DNA of 64,000 nucleotides from Paraburkholderia lycopersici (GCF_900096975.1 NZ_FMYQ01000025.1:54080-118079), one strand, 5' to 3'; shown: positions 52,378 to 62,767, counted from the stretch's first letter. Numbers and translations are program-made. The notes: generated by a model not told the origin, from the sequence alone.

Positions 52378-55300
52378 TTAACGGGTATCGCGCGGCGAGT
52401 CTTGGGCGCCTCGTGCGCCGTGCCGCTGCGCTTCGCGCTCGCGTTTCGCGGCGGCGCGGAGAGCGAGCCGCGTATGCACGGTCGCGAACATCAGGGGTAC
52501 GAACAATAGCGTGGAGACCGTGGCGAACAGCAGACCGCCGATCACCGCACGCCCAAGCGGCGCGTTCTGTTCCGCGCCTTCGCCGAGTCCGAGCGCCATC
52601 GGCACCATGCCGATCATCATGGCGCACGCCGTCATCAGCACGGGGCGTATGCGGGTGGCGCCCGCTTCGAGCGCGGCCGCAAGCGGCGTCGCGCCGGCGG
52701 ATAAACGCTGGCGCGCGAACGCGACCACGAGAATGCTGTTGGCGGTGGCCACGCCCACGGTCATGATCGCGCCCGTAAGCGCGGGCACGCTCAGGTGCGT
52801 GCCGGTGATGAACAACATCCACGCAATACCCGCAAGCGCAGCCGGCAGCGCGCTGATGATGATGAGCGGATCGGCCCACGACTGGAAGTTCACGACGATC
52901 AGCAAATAGACGAGCACCACCGCCATCGCAATGCCCACGCCGAGCCCCACGAACGACGAACGCATCGTGCCGATCTGCCCGCGCATCGTGATGGTCGTGC
53001 CGCGCGGCGCGTGCGCCTGCACCTGCCGGATGATGTCGTTGATGTTCGCGCCCACGGAACCGAGGTCGCTGCCCTCCACGCTCACGAGCAGATCGATCAC
53101 GGGACGAATGTTGTAATGCGTGACGATGGCCGGCCCGTCGTGCGGCTCGAGCTGCACGAGGTTGCTCACCAGTTGCAGCGGCGCGTTGGGATTCGCCCCG
53201 CGCGCGGAAACGGGCGTGCCCATCAGCTCGTTCATGGAAGCTTCGCGATATTGCGGCGTCTGCACCGTGAGCGGATATTCCACGCCGTTTTGCGGGCTCA
53301 CCCAGAACGCGGGCGAAGTCTGCGTGCTGCCCGAGAGCGCGATCAGCACGTCCTGCGCGACCGTCTGCGGGCTCAGGCTCAGTTGCTGCATACGCGTGCG
53401 GTCCATCGCGAGCGTCAACGCGGGCTCGTCGTTGCGCTGCTCGATGTGCGCATCGACGGCGCCGGGCAGTTGCCGCACGCGCTTGAGCAGCGTGCTCGCA
53501 AGCGCCATGTCCTGGCCGAGATTGGCGCCCACGACCTGCACGTCGATCGCCGCGGGCTGGCCGAAGTTGAGGATCTGCGTGATGATGTCCGCGGGCTGGA
53601 AGAAGAACTCGACGCCCGGAAACCGCTGCGGCAACAAGGCGCGCAGCTTGTCGATATAGATGCGCGAGGGATCGTGATCGGGCTTCAGCGCGATCTGGAT
53701 TTCGCCGTCGAGCGTGCCCATCGTCCCCGAATTGCTGTATGAAAGATTGATGCCGCTATAGGGCAGACCGAGGTTGTCGACGATCGTTTCCAGCTGGTCG
53801 GGCGGCACGACTTCGCGGATCACCTGTTCGACTTCGTCGGCGAGGCGCGCGGTCTCCTCGATGCGAAAGCCCGTTGGCGCGCGCATGTGCAGGCGGATGT
53901 TGCCCGCATCGACCGAAGGGAAGAAGTCGCGGCCGAGAAACAGCACGAGGACGAGCGAGAGCAGGCAGAAGGCGAGAAACGAACCGCCGAAAAGCTTGCG
54001 GCGCGCGAGCAGCAGGCTCAGCAAAGCGATGTAGTTGGCGCGCACGCGCTCGAATGCGTGATTGAAGCGCCAATGTATGCGCGCGAACAGCGAGCCTCGT
54101 GCATGTTCGCCGTGTGCAGCGGGATCGTGGCCTTCGAAGAGCAGCATGGCGAGCGTTGGCACCAGCGTACGCGAGAGGATGTACGACGCGATCATCGCGA
54201 ACACCACGGCTTCCGCAAGCGGCACGAACAAAAAGCGCGCCACCCCGGTGAGGAAGAACATGGGCACGAACACGATGCAGATGCACAGCGTCGAGACGAG
54301 CGCGGGCACCGCGATTTCGCCCGCGCCCTCGAGAATGCCGTCGTGCAGGCCGGCGCCCAGATGCAGATGGCGCTCGATGTTCTCGATCGTGACCGTTGCG
54401 TCGTCAACGAGTATGCCGACGGCCAGAGCAAGGCCGCCGAGCGTCATGATGTTGATGGTCTCCCCTAGCGCATAGAGCGCGATGATCGAAGAGAGAATCG
54501 ACAGCGGAATCGACACCGCGATGATGAGCGTGCTGCGCCAGTTGCCGAGAAATAGCAGGATCATCGCGGCCGTGAGCGCGGCGGCGATCAGTGCTTCGCG
54601 CACCACGCCCTGCACGGCGGCCGAAACGAACACCGACTGGTCGAAAAGCGGCTTGACGACGAGGTCGGCGGGCAGCGTGTCGCGCGCCTTCGGCAGCAGG
54701 TCTTTGAGTGCGCCCACCACCTGCAGCGTCGACGCGTCGCCGCTCTTGAGGATCGACATCAGCACGCCGCGCTGGCCGTCCTGGCGCACGACGTTGGTTT
54801 GCGGCGTGAAGCCGTCGCGCACGTGCGCCACTTCGCCGAGATAGGTCGTGGCGCCGTTCACCGTCTGCACGGGAATGCGGTTCAGGCCCGCGAGCGTGTC
54901 GGGCGACGCGTTGGTGTCCACGCGATACTCGGTCTGCCCCAGCTTGGCCGTGCCCGTCGGCAAGATGAGGTTCTGCGCATTGACGGCGTTGACGATGTCG
55001 GCGGGCGTGAGGCCCTTCGAAATGAGCGCGCGCGTGTCGATGTCCACCGAGATCACGCGCGTCTTGCCGCCGTACGGGTAAGGCACCTGCGCGCCGGGAA
55101 TCGTGATGAGCTGCGGCCGCAGAAAGTTCATCGCGATGTCGGCGAGCGCCTGCTCGCTCATCGACTTGCTCGACAGACCGAGCTGGATCACCGGAATGCT
55201 CGACGCCGAATAGCTGATGACGAGCGGCGGCGTGGCGCCTGGCGGCATCTGTTTCACTTGCGCCTGTTCCGACGCGACGGCCTGCGCGATCGCCGTTTGC

Positions 55301-55605
55301 AGGCTCGCGCCCGGTTGCAGGAACAGCTTGATGATGGCGATGCCGGGCAGCGACTGCGACTCGATGTGCTCGATGTTGCTCACCGTGGTCGTGAGGCTGC
55401 GCTCGTTGACCGACGTGATGCGGTCGGCCATGTCCTTCGCGGAGAAACCGGTATATGACCAGATGATGCTGATGACCGGAATGTTGATGTTCGGCAGCAC
55501 GTCCGTGGCCATCGACATGAGCACGAACGGCGTGGCCAGCACGATCATGATGGCCATCACAATGAAGGTGTACGGCCGCTTCAGCGCGAGATTGACAATC
55601 CACAT
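52378..55605 (-). CDS. RND efflux permease (HAE1 type)
   Basis: The 1075-residue inner-membrane pump has 12 membrane helices and two large periplasmic loops. The proton-relay acids lie in AVGILVDDATVTIEN of TM4; this is the hydrophobe/amphiphile pattern, not the CzcA/CusA metal pattern. It opens MWIVNLALKRPYTFIVMA. It should expel organic compounds with the adaptor and channel encoded after it. Upstream on the same strand is a LysR gene. Confidence 0.94.
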   Translation of the reverse strand: MWIVNLALKRPYTFIVMAIMIVLATPFVLMSMATDVLPNINIPVISIIWSYTGFSAKDMADRITSVNERSLTTTVSNIEHIESQSLPGIAIIKLFLQPGASLQTAIAQAVASEQAQVKQMPPGATPPLVISYSASSIPVIQLGLSSKSMSEQALADIAMNFLRPQLITIPGAQVPYPYGGKTRVISVDIDTRALISKGLTPADIVNAVNAQNLILPTGTAKLGQTEYRVDTNASPDTLAGLNRIPVQTVNGATTYLGEVAHVRDGFTPQTNVVRQDGQRGVLMSILKSGDASTLQVVGALKDLLPKARDTLPADLVVKPLFDQSVFVSAAVQGVVREALIAAALTAAMILLFLGNWRSTLIIAVSIPLSILSSIIALYALGETINIMTLGGLALAVGILVDDATVTIENIERHLHLGAGLHDGILEGAGEIAVPALVSTLCICIVFVPMFFLTGVARFLFVPLAEAVVFAMIASYILSRTLVPTLAMLLFEGHDPAAHGEHARGSLFARIHWRFNHAFERVRANYIALLSLLLARRKLFGGSFLAFCLLSLVLVLFLGRDFFPSVDAGNIRLHMRAPTGFRIEETARLADEVEQVIREVVPPDQLETIVDNLGLPYSGINLSYSNSGTMGTLDGEIQIALKPDHDPSRIYIDKLRALLPQRFPGVEFFFQPADIITQILNFGQPAAIDVQVVGANLGQDMALASTLLKRVRQLPGAVDAHIEQRNDEPALTLAMDRTRMQQLSLSPQTVAQDVLIALSGSTQTSPAFWVSPQNGVEYPLTVQTPQYREASMNELMGTPVSARGANPNAPLQLVSNLVQLEPHDGPAIVTHYNIRPVIDLLVSVEGSDLGSVGANINDIIRQVQAHAPRGTTITMRGQIGTMRSSFVGLGVGIAMAVVLVYLLIVVNFQSWADPLIIISALPAALAGIAWMLFITGTHLSVPALTGAIMTVGVATANSILVVAFARQRLSAGATPLAAALEAGATRIRPVLMTACAMMIGMVPMALGLGEGAEQNAPLGRAVIGGLLFATVSTLLFVPLMFATVHTRLALRAAAKREREAQRHGARGAQDSPRDTR

Positions 55606-55837
55606 GTCAGTGTTTCGGACAGCTCAGGCGAGGGGTTGTGACGAGGACGCATTCGTTCCAGCGGGTGCCGCATGATAGGCAATGGCTGTGGCAGGCCGCT
55701 GGCGCCAATATGGCGAAATTGACAGGCAACACGCGAGACGCGCGATGGCGCGGAGAAATCGCTGCTCCAGCGTCGCGAGGCGCGCTCGCCGTCGTGCAAC
55801 TACGGCTTCGCGCGTCGCGAGCACCTCTGTAACTGCT

Positions 55838-56881
55838 TCAATTCACGAGGCGCAGACGTTCCGGATCGTGCAATGCGCGTCCGTTGCGGCTGCGACGCGC
55901 AGGCGCGCCCTGCGCGCCCGGGGAAGCATCCGCATGACAGCGTTGCGGGGCATCGCACGTGGCGAGCGCCGCTTCCTGTTCGGCGAGGACGAGCGGCACT
56001 TTCTCGCGCAGAAACTCGACGAAGGTGCGGATCTTCGCATCCAGATAGCGACGCGACGCATACAACGCATAGATGTTGAGCTTCTGCAGCGTATGGGTGG
56101 GCAGTACGCGCATCAGCGTGCCGTCGGCAAGACCGGGCAGCGCCACCGGCACCGGCAGCGGGCCGATACCCATGCCTTCGCGTATCGCAAGGGCAAGCGC
56201 TTCGGGGTTGTTCACCTGAAACGGCGTCACGCCGGTATGCCGGAAGGTCTCGCCAAGCGGTCCCTCGGAAACCCATTGGCCGGCCGGCAGGCTCGCATCG
56301 GTCAGATGCAGGCAGGTATGCGCCTCGAGGTCGTCGAACGATTGCGGCACGCCGCGCAAGCGCAGATAGCCGGGCGACGCGCAAAGAATGGCGGCAGTGC
56401 TGCCCAGATGCTGCGAGATCAACGCGGAGTCCTCGAGTTCGGCGGCGACCACGACGGCCACGTCGAAGCCCTCCTCGATGATGTCGGGCATCTGCTGCGC
56501 GATGGTGAGATCGACGGAAACCTCCGGCAAATGCTGCTGATAGCGCGCGATTAGCGGCATCACGTAGTGCTGCCCGAAGCTCGTGCCGCCGTACACGCGC
56601 AGCTTGCCCGCGGGATTCGCGTGTGCGGCGGCGGCTTCGGCCTCCGCCTGCTCGATGTCGGCGAGAATACGTTTGCAACTCTGAAAATAGCGCTCGCCGG
56701 CCTCGGTCAGCGACATGCGCCGCGTGGTCCGGTTCAGAAGCCGGGTGCGCAGCCGCGACTCCAGATCGGTCACCGCGCGCGAAACCTGCGCCGTCGTCAT
56801 CGTTTCGCTCGCCGCAGCGCGCGTGAAGCTGCCGGACTCCACCACCCGCGCGAAGACCCGCATATTGCGCAGCGTATCCAT
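55838..56881 (-). CDS. LysR-family regulator upstream of the RND operon
   Basis: This 347-residue protein has the LysR helix-turn-helix (MDTLRNMRVFARVVESGSFT) and an effector domain, then a C-terminal tail of about 40 polar residues rich in Arg/Ala. It is 232 bases upstream of the RND genes on the same strand and may control them. It is clearly paralogous to the LysR at 62768, sharing MDTLxNMRVF, RLLNRxTRR and ILCASPGY. ATG 56881 fits the family N-terminus. Confidence 0.9.
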   Translation of the reverse strand: MDTLRNMRVFARVVESGSFTRAAASETMTTAQVSRAVTDLESRLRTRLLNRTTRRMSLTEAGERYFQSCKRILADIEQAEAEAAAAHANPAGKLRVYGGTSFGQHYVMPLIARYQQHLPEVSVDLTIAQQMPDIIEEGFDVAVVVAAELEDSALISQHLGSTAAILCASPGYLRLRGVPQSFDDLEAHTCLHLTDASLPAGQWVSEGPLGETFRHTGVTPFQVNNPEALALAIREGMGIGPLPVPVALPGLADGTLMRVLPTHTLQKLNIYALYASRRYLDAKIRTFVEFLREKVPLVLAEQEAALATCDAPQRCHADASPGAQGAPARRSRNGRALHDPERLRLVN

Positions 56882-57089
56882 CAAAGACTCCCGTTCATTC
56901 GCCCAGCCTTCCCATCTCAATACGAACGCATGCAGTTTCGCGCACGAGCCGTGGCCAGATGCTGACTCGAACATGGCAGCGCGGACAGCTTGGCGCGGCG
57001 CTCCGTCCCGCGTATGATCCACGGCGCCCCGCTACGCCTTGCGCGAGCGCCGTACACCGAGCAGCCACTCGCGCCTTGATGACAAAACG

Positions 57090-57797
57090 ATGACTCTCGA
57101 CTTCGTCCTGCGCCTTCTCGCGGCATTCGCCTGCGGCGTCGCCATCGGACTCGAACGCCAGATTCGCCAGCGCACGGCCGGTTTGCGCACGATCACGCTC
57201 GTCGCAACCGGAGCGTGCCTGTTCGTCACGCTCGGCGTGCTGACCGGCAATGGCACGACCGGCGTGACGCAAATCGCGGCCTATGTGGTCTCGGGCGTAG
57301 GCTTTCTGGGCGGCGGCGTCATCATGCGCGAGAAGGGCGCGATTCAGGGCATCAATACGGCGGCGACGCTGTGGTGCTCGGCGGCCATGGGCGTGCTGTG
57401 CGGCGCGGGCCACTATGGTCCGGCGCTGGCCGGGACTATCGTCGTGCTGCTCACGAACACGGCGCTGCGCGAGGTGAGCCGCATCATCAACGCAACACCT
57501 GTTTCGAGCGCCGACCTCGTGCGCACCTACGTGCTCACGGTGGTGTGCCGCGAAGAAGACGAAGTGCATATCCGCACGGTTCTCTCGAACTCGGTGTACT
57601 CCTCGCCGCTTTCATTTCAAAGCCTCTCGAGCGAGGACATACCCGGCGATCCGCAACGCCTGCGGGTGACGGCGACGATGCGCCTGCATCCGAAGTACCA
57701 GTCGAAGCTCGAACTCATGGCGAGCCGCCTGAGCATGGAAAAAGGCGTCTCCAGCGTAAGCTGGACTGCCGCGGAGCCCGAGATCGCGCCGGAATGA
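57090..57797 (+). CDS. MgtC/SapB-family membrane protein
   Basis: The 235-residue protein has about five membrane helices and a C-terminal soluble domain. The motif GLERQIRQRTAGLRT and the SGVGFLGGGVI segment are MgtC hallmarks. Relatives affect magnesium homeostasis and virulence and inhibit the F1Fo ATPase. Its promoter region is shared with the divergent LysR gene. Confidence 0.9.
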   Translation: MTLDFVLRLLAAFACGVAIGLERQIRQRTAGLRTITLVATGACLFVTLGVLTGNGTTGVTQIAAYVVSGVGFLGGGVIMREKGAIQGINTAATLWCSAAMGVLCGAGHYGPALAGTIVVLLTNTALREVSRIINATPVSSADLVRTYVLTVVCREEDEVHIRTVLSNSVYSSPLSFQSLSSEDIPGDPQRLRVTATMRLHPKYQSKLELMASRLSMEKGVSSVSWTAAEPEIAPE

Positions 57798-57983
57798 GGC
57801 TTCTGCGCGGCATCCGCCCGCTTTTCTTACGAATGCATTGCCAATGCGTTGCGTTTCTTTAAACTATCCGCGGCAGTTTTCAGGAACTGTCAATTCTGGC
57901 CGCGTTTCGTGGACGCCTTTTCGCCCTTGGACTAAGCTCCAGACACCGTGATTCGTTCACGCCAACAAGGGGAGTCTGTCCAT

Positions 57984-58235
57984 ATGCAACACGGCATCAT
58001 TGCCTGGCTCATCATCGGCGCAATCGCAGGCTGGCTCGCCGGCGTCCTGGTCAAGGGCGGCGGCTTCGGATTGTTCGTCGATATCATCGTCGGCATTGTC
58101 GGCGCGTTCATCGGCGGCTGGCTGGCGGGTCTGCTCGGTATTCATATCGGCACCGGCATGATCAGCTCGATCATCACCGCGATCATTGGTGCGGTCATTC
58201 TGCTCTTCATCATCCGGTTGTTCAGAAGAGCTTAG
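57984..58235 (+). CDS. GlsB/YeaQ/YmgE-family small membrane protein
   Basis: This 83-residue protein has three Gly-rich membrane helices, typical of the transglycosylase-associated (GlsB/YeaQ/YmgE) family. Members are often stress-induced; the biochemical role is unknown. AAGGGGAG upstream fixes ATG 57984. A strong terminator follows 18 bases after the stop. Confidence 0.88.
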   Translation: MQHGIIAWLIIGAIAGWLAGVLVKGGGFGLFVDIIVGIVGAFIGGWLAGLLGIHIGTGMISSIITAIIGAVILLFIIRLFRRA

Positions 58236-58252
58236 CGAATCCACGCAGCAAT

Positions 58253-58290
58253 AAAAAACGGGAGCGCCGTTGCCGGCGCTCCCGTTTTAT
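58253..58290. terminator. Bidirectional rho-independent terminator
   Basis: CGGGAGCGCC and GGCGCTCCCG form a perfect 10-bp stem (58259-58268 with 58275-58284), preceded by six A and followed by TTTTATTTT. It lies between convergent genes and can stop both transcripts. Confidence 0.93.
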
Positions 58291-58317
58291 TTTGGGCGCT
58301 ATCGGGTTGCGTACGCG

Positions 58318-59844
58318 TTATGCGTTCGCGGCGAGCCCGCCCGTCGCTTCGGGCAGCATCGAACCCGTCTCGTTGAAGCGCAGATGCATCTCGTACGCGT
58401 GCGCGAGATTGTGGGGCGTCTGGCCGCCGATCTTCAGCGCATCGGCATAGTAGTCGCGCAGCAAGTCGCGATAGAGCGGATGCGCGCAGTGCTCGATGAC
58501 GAGCTTCGCGCGCTCGCGCGGTGCGAGGCCGCGCAGGTCGGCGAGGCCCTGCTCGGTGACGATCACGTCCACGTCGTGCTCGTTGTGATCGACGTGCGGC
58601 ACCATCGGCACGATGCTCGAAATGCGGCCGTCCTTCGCAATGGCCTTCGTCGCGAAGATCGCACACGACGCATTGCGCGCGAAGTCGCCCGAGCCGCCAA
58701 TGCCGTTCATCATGTGCGTGCCGCCCACGTGCGTGGAATTCACGTTGCCGTAAATATCGCATTCGAGCGCGGTATTCAGCGCAATCAGACCGAGACGGCG
58801 AATCACTTCGGGATGGTTGCTCACTTCCTGCGGACGCAGCACGAGCTTGTCGCGATAGCGGTCGAGCTCGGCGAGCACCTGAGCCTGACGCGGCGCCGAG
58901 AGCGTCATCGAAGCACCCGAGGCGAACACCATCTTGCCCGAGTCGATCAGGTCGAAAGTCGAGTCCTGCAATACTTCGGAGTACATCGTAAGCGCTTCGA
59001 ACGGCGAATCGACGAAACCCGAAAGCACCGCGTTCGCAATCGTGCCGATGCCGGCCTGCAGCGGCGGCAGTTGCGCACTCATGCGGCCGTGCTTGACTTC
59101 GTGCTGCAGGAACTCGATGAGATGGCCTGCGATGCGGGCGGTTTCCTCATCGGCGGGCAGCACGGTCGAGGGGCTGTCCGCTTCGTTCGTAATGACGATG
59201 GCGGCAATCTTCTCGGGCGGAATCTCGATGGCGGTCGTGCCCACGCGGTCCTCGGGACGCACGATCGGCAGCGGATCGCGATGCGGACGGCGGCCGGGAA
59301 TCCACACGTCGTGCAGGCCTTCGAGCCCGAGCGGCTGCGCGAGATTGATCTCGACGATCACCTTCTCCGCGAGAATCGCGAAGCTCGCCGAATTACCGAC
59401 CGAGGTCGTAGGCACGATCGCGCCTGTCTCAGTGATCGCAGCGGCCTCGATGATCGCGAGGTCTAGCTTGCCGAGCAGGTTCGCGCGCAGCATTTCCACG
59501 GTCTCGGACAGATGCTGGTCGACGAACATCACTTCGCCGCGGTTGATTGCCTTTCGCAAGGTGGCGTCCACCTGAAACGGCAGACGGCGTTCGAGCACGC
59601 CGGCTTCGGTCAGCACGCGGTCCACGTCGTGACCGAGCGAGGCGCCCGTCATCAACGTGATGCGCAGCGGCTCCTTCTCTTCGCGAGCGCGGCGCGCCAG
59701 CTCGATCGGCACGGCCTTTGTGTCGCCCGCGCGCGTAAAGCCGCTCGCGCCGACACGCATGCCGTTACGCACGAGTTGAGCCGCCTCGGCAGCCGAAGTG
59801 ATTTTCCCGCGCAAGGCGGCACAACGAATACGGTCTTCGTACAT
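58318..59844 (-). CDS. Acetyl-CoA hydrolase/transferase family CoA-transferase
   Basis: The 508-residue cytoplasmic enzyme resembles succinyl-CoA:acetate CoA-transferases (Cat1/AarC type). E290 in MYSEVLQDS is the expected catalytic glutamate. Other family segments are VGASGFTRAGD, GGSGDFARNA and EQGLADLRGLAPRERA. It probably interconverts succinyl-CoA or propionyl-CoA with acetate. The start at MYEDRIRC fits the family; an upstream in-frame start adds 21 residues. Confidence 0.9.
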   Translation of the reverse strand: MYEDRIRCAALRGKITSAAEAAQLVRNGMRVGASGFTRAGDTKAVPIELARRAREEKEPLRITLMTGASLGHDVDRVLTEAGVLERRLPFQVDATLRKAINRGEVMFVDQHLSETVEMLRANLLGKLDLAIIEAAAITETGAIVPTTSVGNSASFAILAEKVIVEINLAQPLGLEGLHDVWIPGRRPHRDPLPIVRPEDRVGTTAIEIPPEKIAAIVITNEADSPSTVLPADEETARIAGHLIEFLQHEVKHGRMSAQLPPLQAGIGTIANAVLSGFVDSPFEALTMYSEVLQDSTFDLIDSGKMVFASGASMTLSAPRQAQVLAELDRYRDKLVLRPQEVSNHPEVIRRLGLIALNTALECDIYGNVNSTHVGGTHMMNGIGGSGDFARNASCAIFATKAIAKDGRISSIVPMVPHVDHNEHDVDVIVTEQGLADLRGLAPRERAKLVIEHCAHPLYRDLLRDYYADALKIGGQTPHNLAHAYEMHLRFNETGSMLPEATGGLAANA

Positions 59845-60039
59845 CAAAGTCTCCACAAACTCTCTGATCGCCTGGTGCCCATTTTCAGGTTTTGCATCGG
59901 CGGGCATGCACTGCGGCTTTCATAAAAACACGGTTGCGTTTCTTTGCGGCCACAATGCGCAAAGCCGCGGCGCCCATGTAAAGGCGTCGCGGCACAAGAT
60001 CTCAGCGTGCGCCTGCACATGGCTGGCGTGCTCTTGACT

Positions 60040-60261
60040 TCAGCTACCGAAATAAATGTTGCAGAAGCTGACCGGGCCGACGCATTCATCCGTCTTTGCC
60101 GGCTTTACGTTTTCGCGGCGGCCGGACGCTTGCGCTGCCTGCGGAGCAGCGGATTGCGCGGCCTGCTGAGGGACGCTCGCTGCCGGTGCTTCGTTCTGCG
60201 CATAAGCAGCGGCGGCGGCAAACAGCGAACAGGCAACAACAGCGATCTTCACGGACTTCAT
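60040..60261 (-). CDS. Small secreted protein
   Basis: This 73-residue protein has a clear signal peptide (MKSVKIAVVACSLFAAAAAYA-Q) with cleavage near residue 21. The mature part is Ala/Gln/Pro-rich, then ends with two cysteines, C60 and C67, in KTDECVGPVSFCNIYFGS, which could pair. GGAGAG precedes the ATG. I recognise no family. Confidence 0.7.
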   Translation of the reverse strand: MKSVKIAVVACSLFAAAAAYAQNEAPAASVPQQAAQSAAPQAAQASGRRENVKPAKTDECVGPVSFCNIYFGS

Positions 60262-60390
60262 TTTACTCTCCAGTGCTAACGGGTACTGCGAAGCAGTGAT
60301 GTGACTATATGACTCGGGACAGTATTGATTAAGAAGGCGGGGTGGAATGCATATTTCCAGACGATGGCAAGATCGTGGGCGCCCGCTTTT

Positions 60391-62604
60391 TCATTGTGTT
60401 TTCAACGATCTTCCCGAGGTGCGGCGAACACGGCGGCCCAGCGGACCGAGCGGCGCATCACGGTCGAGCAACGCGCTGCGGATGAAGTGCAGGTGGCTCA
60501 GCAGCCGCTGCACGTCGTGCCGCCGCTCGCGCTCGTGAGCCACGGTTGCGAGCGCCTCCTGGCCGATCCAGGTCGCCGCGCGCACCGATGTCAGCGCACG
60601 CTCGAGCAACGCACCGTCCGGGTGCTCGAAAAGGGCCGCTATGTCCTCCTGGACACGTGCGAGGGCCGCCGGCCAGCGCGCATCGCGCGTGCCGAGCCAG
60701 GCCGCAGCCTGCGCCTCGTTGCGCAGATCGACGACGGCGTGCCCCACTTCGAGCGTCACGAGCATCCACCGCAGCGCGCGCCGGTGAGCCTGATGGCGCC
60801 CGGTCAGCAACAACCTCAACTGATGCATCAAATCGTGCGTTCCCGACTGGAAGCGCTGCCCGAGGCCCTCCAGTTCGCCATGGCAGGCCAGCACGACCTG
60901 GCTGCGCAAAGACACGCACATGCGCTCGACCAGCCAGTTCATATGCGGCGGAAACACCACCATGAAGGCAAGCGAAGCAACGAGCATCGCGGTAACGACC
61001 GCGATGCCATTGTTGATCAGCAGGTCCGGCGCATAGACGATCACGTTGTCGGGACCGGCCAGCAAGCAGAAGAACACGGCGAAACCAACGCCGAAACCGG
61101 CTATGCGCGGGCGTGTGGCGAGAAATGCGCCCAGAGCGAGCACCGGAGCGAGCGTCGCGCAAAGCAACGGAAAGCCGTCGACGTTGGGATAGACGTAGCA
61201 GATGAAGAGATAGCCCGTCACGGCGGCAAAGGCTGCGCCCACGGCCATCTGCACCGCCATGCGCGACGCGCTCGGCGCCGACGAAGTGAGCGCGCACGTG
61301 AGCGCGGCGGCGATCATCGCGAGGCCGCCGCTCGGCCAGTCGGTCTCGACCCAGAACCAGCCCAGCGCCGCCACCACGACGGCCGTGCGCAGGAACGTAA
61401 ACGCCACCACGTACCAGCTCGTGCGCGGCACATAGCGCGCGGCACGCGGCTCCTGTATGAAACGGGTCTCCGTGAGCGACGCCCATGTGCGGCTGTAGCG
61501 CACGATTTCGGTCGTGAAGCGGTAGATGAGTTCGGCCGAGGTATCGAAGTCCGGCAGCGCATCGGGTAGCGCGCGCTCGAGCGGTCGCCGCGTCTCGCGC
61601 ACATGACGCGGCAAGATGCGCTGGAAGGCTTCGAGGCCGTCCGCAAGCCGCAACGCATAGGCTCGCTCGCTTTCGTTACGGCGCGGCCGCTGCGCCAGCA
61701 GCGCCGCAAGCTCGCTGAAATATGGCGCAAGCGGCGCGATCGCGGCGTCGCTCCAATGCAGTCTTTTGAGCAACTGGCGAAGTGCGTGCAGCCGCGCGCA
61801 AGCGTCCATGAATTCGGAATTCAGGCGCGAAAGCAGGCCGCTACGCGCGCGCATCGTCGGATCTTCGAAGAACGAGAAAGCACGTGTGGCCTCGAAACCG
61901 ACGACATCGTCGACGAGACCTGCGAATCGCCCTTCGAATGCGCCTCTTTCGAGCCGTCCAGCCAGCACCACAGAGGCGAAAGCAGTAAAATTCAAATAGC
62001 GCGAGCGCAAGGTGCGATCGAGCAGCGAACCCGATTGTCGAGGCATGACCACAGCGCTGACCATGCCTGAGCAGAGAATCCCGACGGCCACTTCGGCGCC
62101 CCGTCCGAGTGCGGCAAGAAAAAGTCCGTTGGGCTGCATCACGAGCGGAATGCCAATCAGCGCGGCGGTGTAGCCGGCCAGCACGAAACCGTACCAACGA
62201 AAATGCCGATTTCTCATGGCAGCAGCCGTACAGGCGGCCACCCATCCGGTCATCCCGAGTATGTAGAGCTCGGGTTGCTGGACGAACACGGCCCCCAGCA
62301 CCAGCGCCGCGATCATGCCGACCGCGGTGCCGACGATGCGGTAGACGCTCTTCGCGAACACCATGCCGGAGAGCGGCTGCATCAGCACGAACACCGTCGT
62401 CATTGCAATGCGCGGCTGCGGCAGGTCCAGCAACATCGCAACGCCCATCGCGAGCAAGCCGGCCGTAACCGTTTTGAGCAGATGGAGCCAGATCGCGCCA
62501 TCGCTGGCACGCCAGTCGCGCAGCGCCCGTCTGGCGGCGCGCCATATGATTTCCGCGCGCCGACGCGAGTTGAACGCTCGATGTATCGAGGACTGGCGGC
62601 TCAT
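60391..62604 (-). CDS. FUSC-family membrane protein, probable aromatic-acid exporter
   Basis: The 737-residue inner-membrane protein has two blocks of about five to six helices separated by a long cytoplasmic region, the layout of AaeB/YccS-type FUSC proteins. LRTAVVVAALGWFWVETDW and GPDNVIVYAPDLLINNGIA segments match that group. It diverges from a LysR gene, as aaeB does from aaeR in E. coli, so export of aromatic or other organic acids is the likely role. ATG 62604 is preferred over a longer in-frame extension. Confidence 0.85.
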   Translation of the reverse strand: MSRQSSIHRAFNSRRRAEIIWRAARRALRDWRASDGAIWLHLLKTVTAGLLAMGVAMLLDLPQPRIAMTTVFVLMQPLSGMVFAKSVYRIVGTAVGMIAALVLGAVFVQQPELYILGMTGWVAACTAAAMRNRHFRWYGFVLAGYTAALIGIPLVMQPNGLFLAALGRGAEVAVGILCSGMVSAVVMPRQSGSLLDRTLRSRYLNFTAFASVVLAGRLERGAFEGRFAGLVDDVVGFEATRAFSFFEDPTMRARSGLLSRLNSEFMDACARLHALRQLLKRLHWSDAAIAPLAPYFSELAALLAQRPRRNESERAYALRLADGLEAFQRILPRHVRETRRPLERALPDALPDFDTSAELIYRFTTEIVRYSRTWASLTETRFIQEPRAARYVPRTSWYVVAFTFLRTAVVVAALGWFWVETDWPSGGLAMIAAALTCALTSSAPSASRMAVQMAVGAAFAAVTGYLFICYVYPNVDGFPLLCATLAPVLALGAFLATRPRIAGFGVGFAVFFCLLAGPDNVIVYAPDLLINNGIAVVTAMLVASLAFMVVFPPHMNWLVERMCVSLRSQVVLACHGELEGLGQRFQSGTHDLMHQLRLLLTGRHQAHRRALRWMLVTLEVGHAVVDLRNEAQAAAWLGTRDARWPAALARVQEDIAALFEHPDGALLERALTSVRAATWIGQEALATVAHERERRHDVQRLLSHLHFIRSALLDRDAPLGPLGRRVRRTSGRSLKTQ

Positions 62605-62767
62605 AAAAACGACTGCGCTCGGGCTATTACGAAGACAGGCGCCGATTGTAGGAGCGTCACTGGAGCGAATTAACGGGACAGGTGGGGAACCTCCGTTCCA
62701 GATCACTCAACAATGACGAAGCCCGAGAGGCGGACAATATTATTTCTGGACCGAAGAAGAAGGACTG

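Noticed and set aside
52378..55605. Heavy-metal (CzcA/CusA) RND assignment
   Set aside because: TM4 has GILVDDATVTIEN, the hydrophobe/amphiphile pattern, rather than the metal-pump motif, despite the nearby metal-type kinase.
62686..62699. GGAAC-CTCC-GTTCC as a terminator
   Set aside because: The stem is only 5 bp with no T-run and lies in a divergent promoter region; it is noted as a possible regulator site instead.
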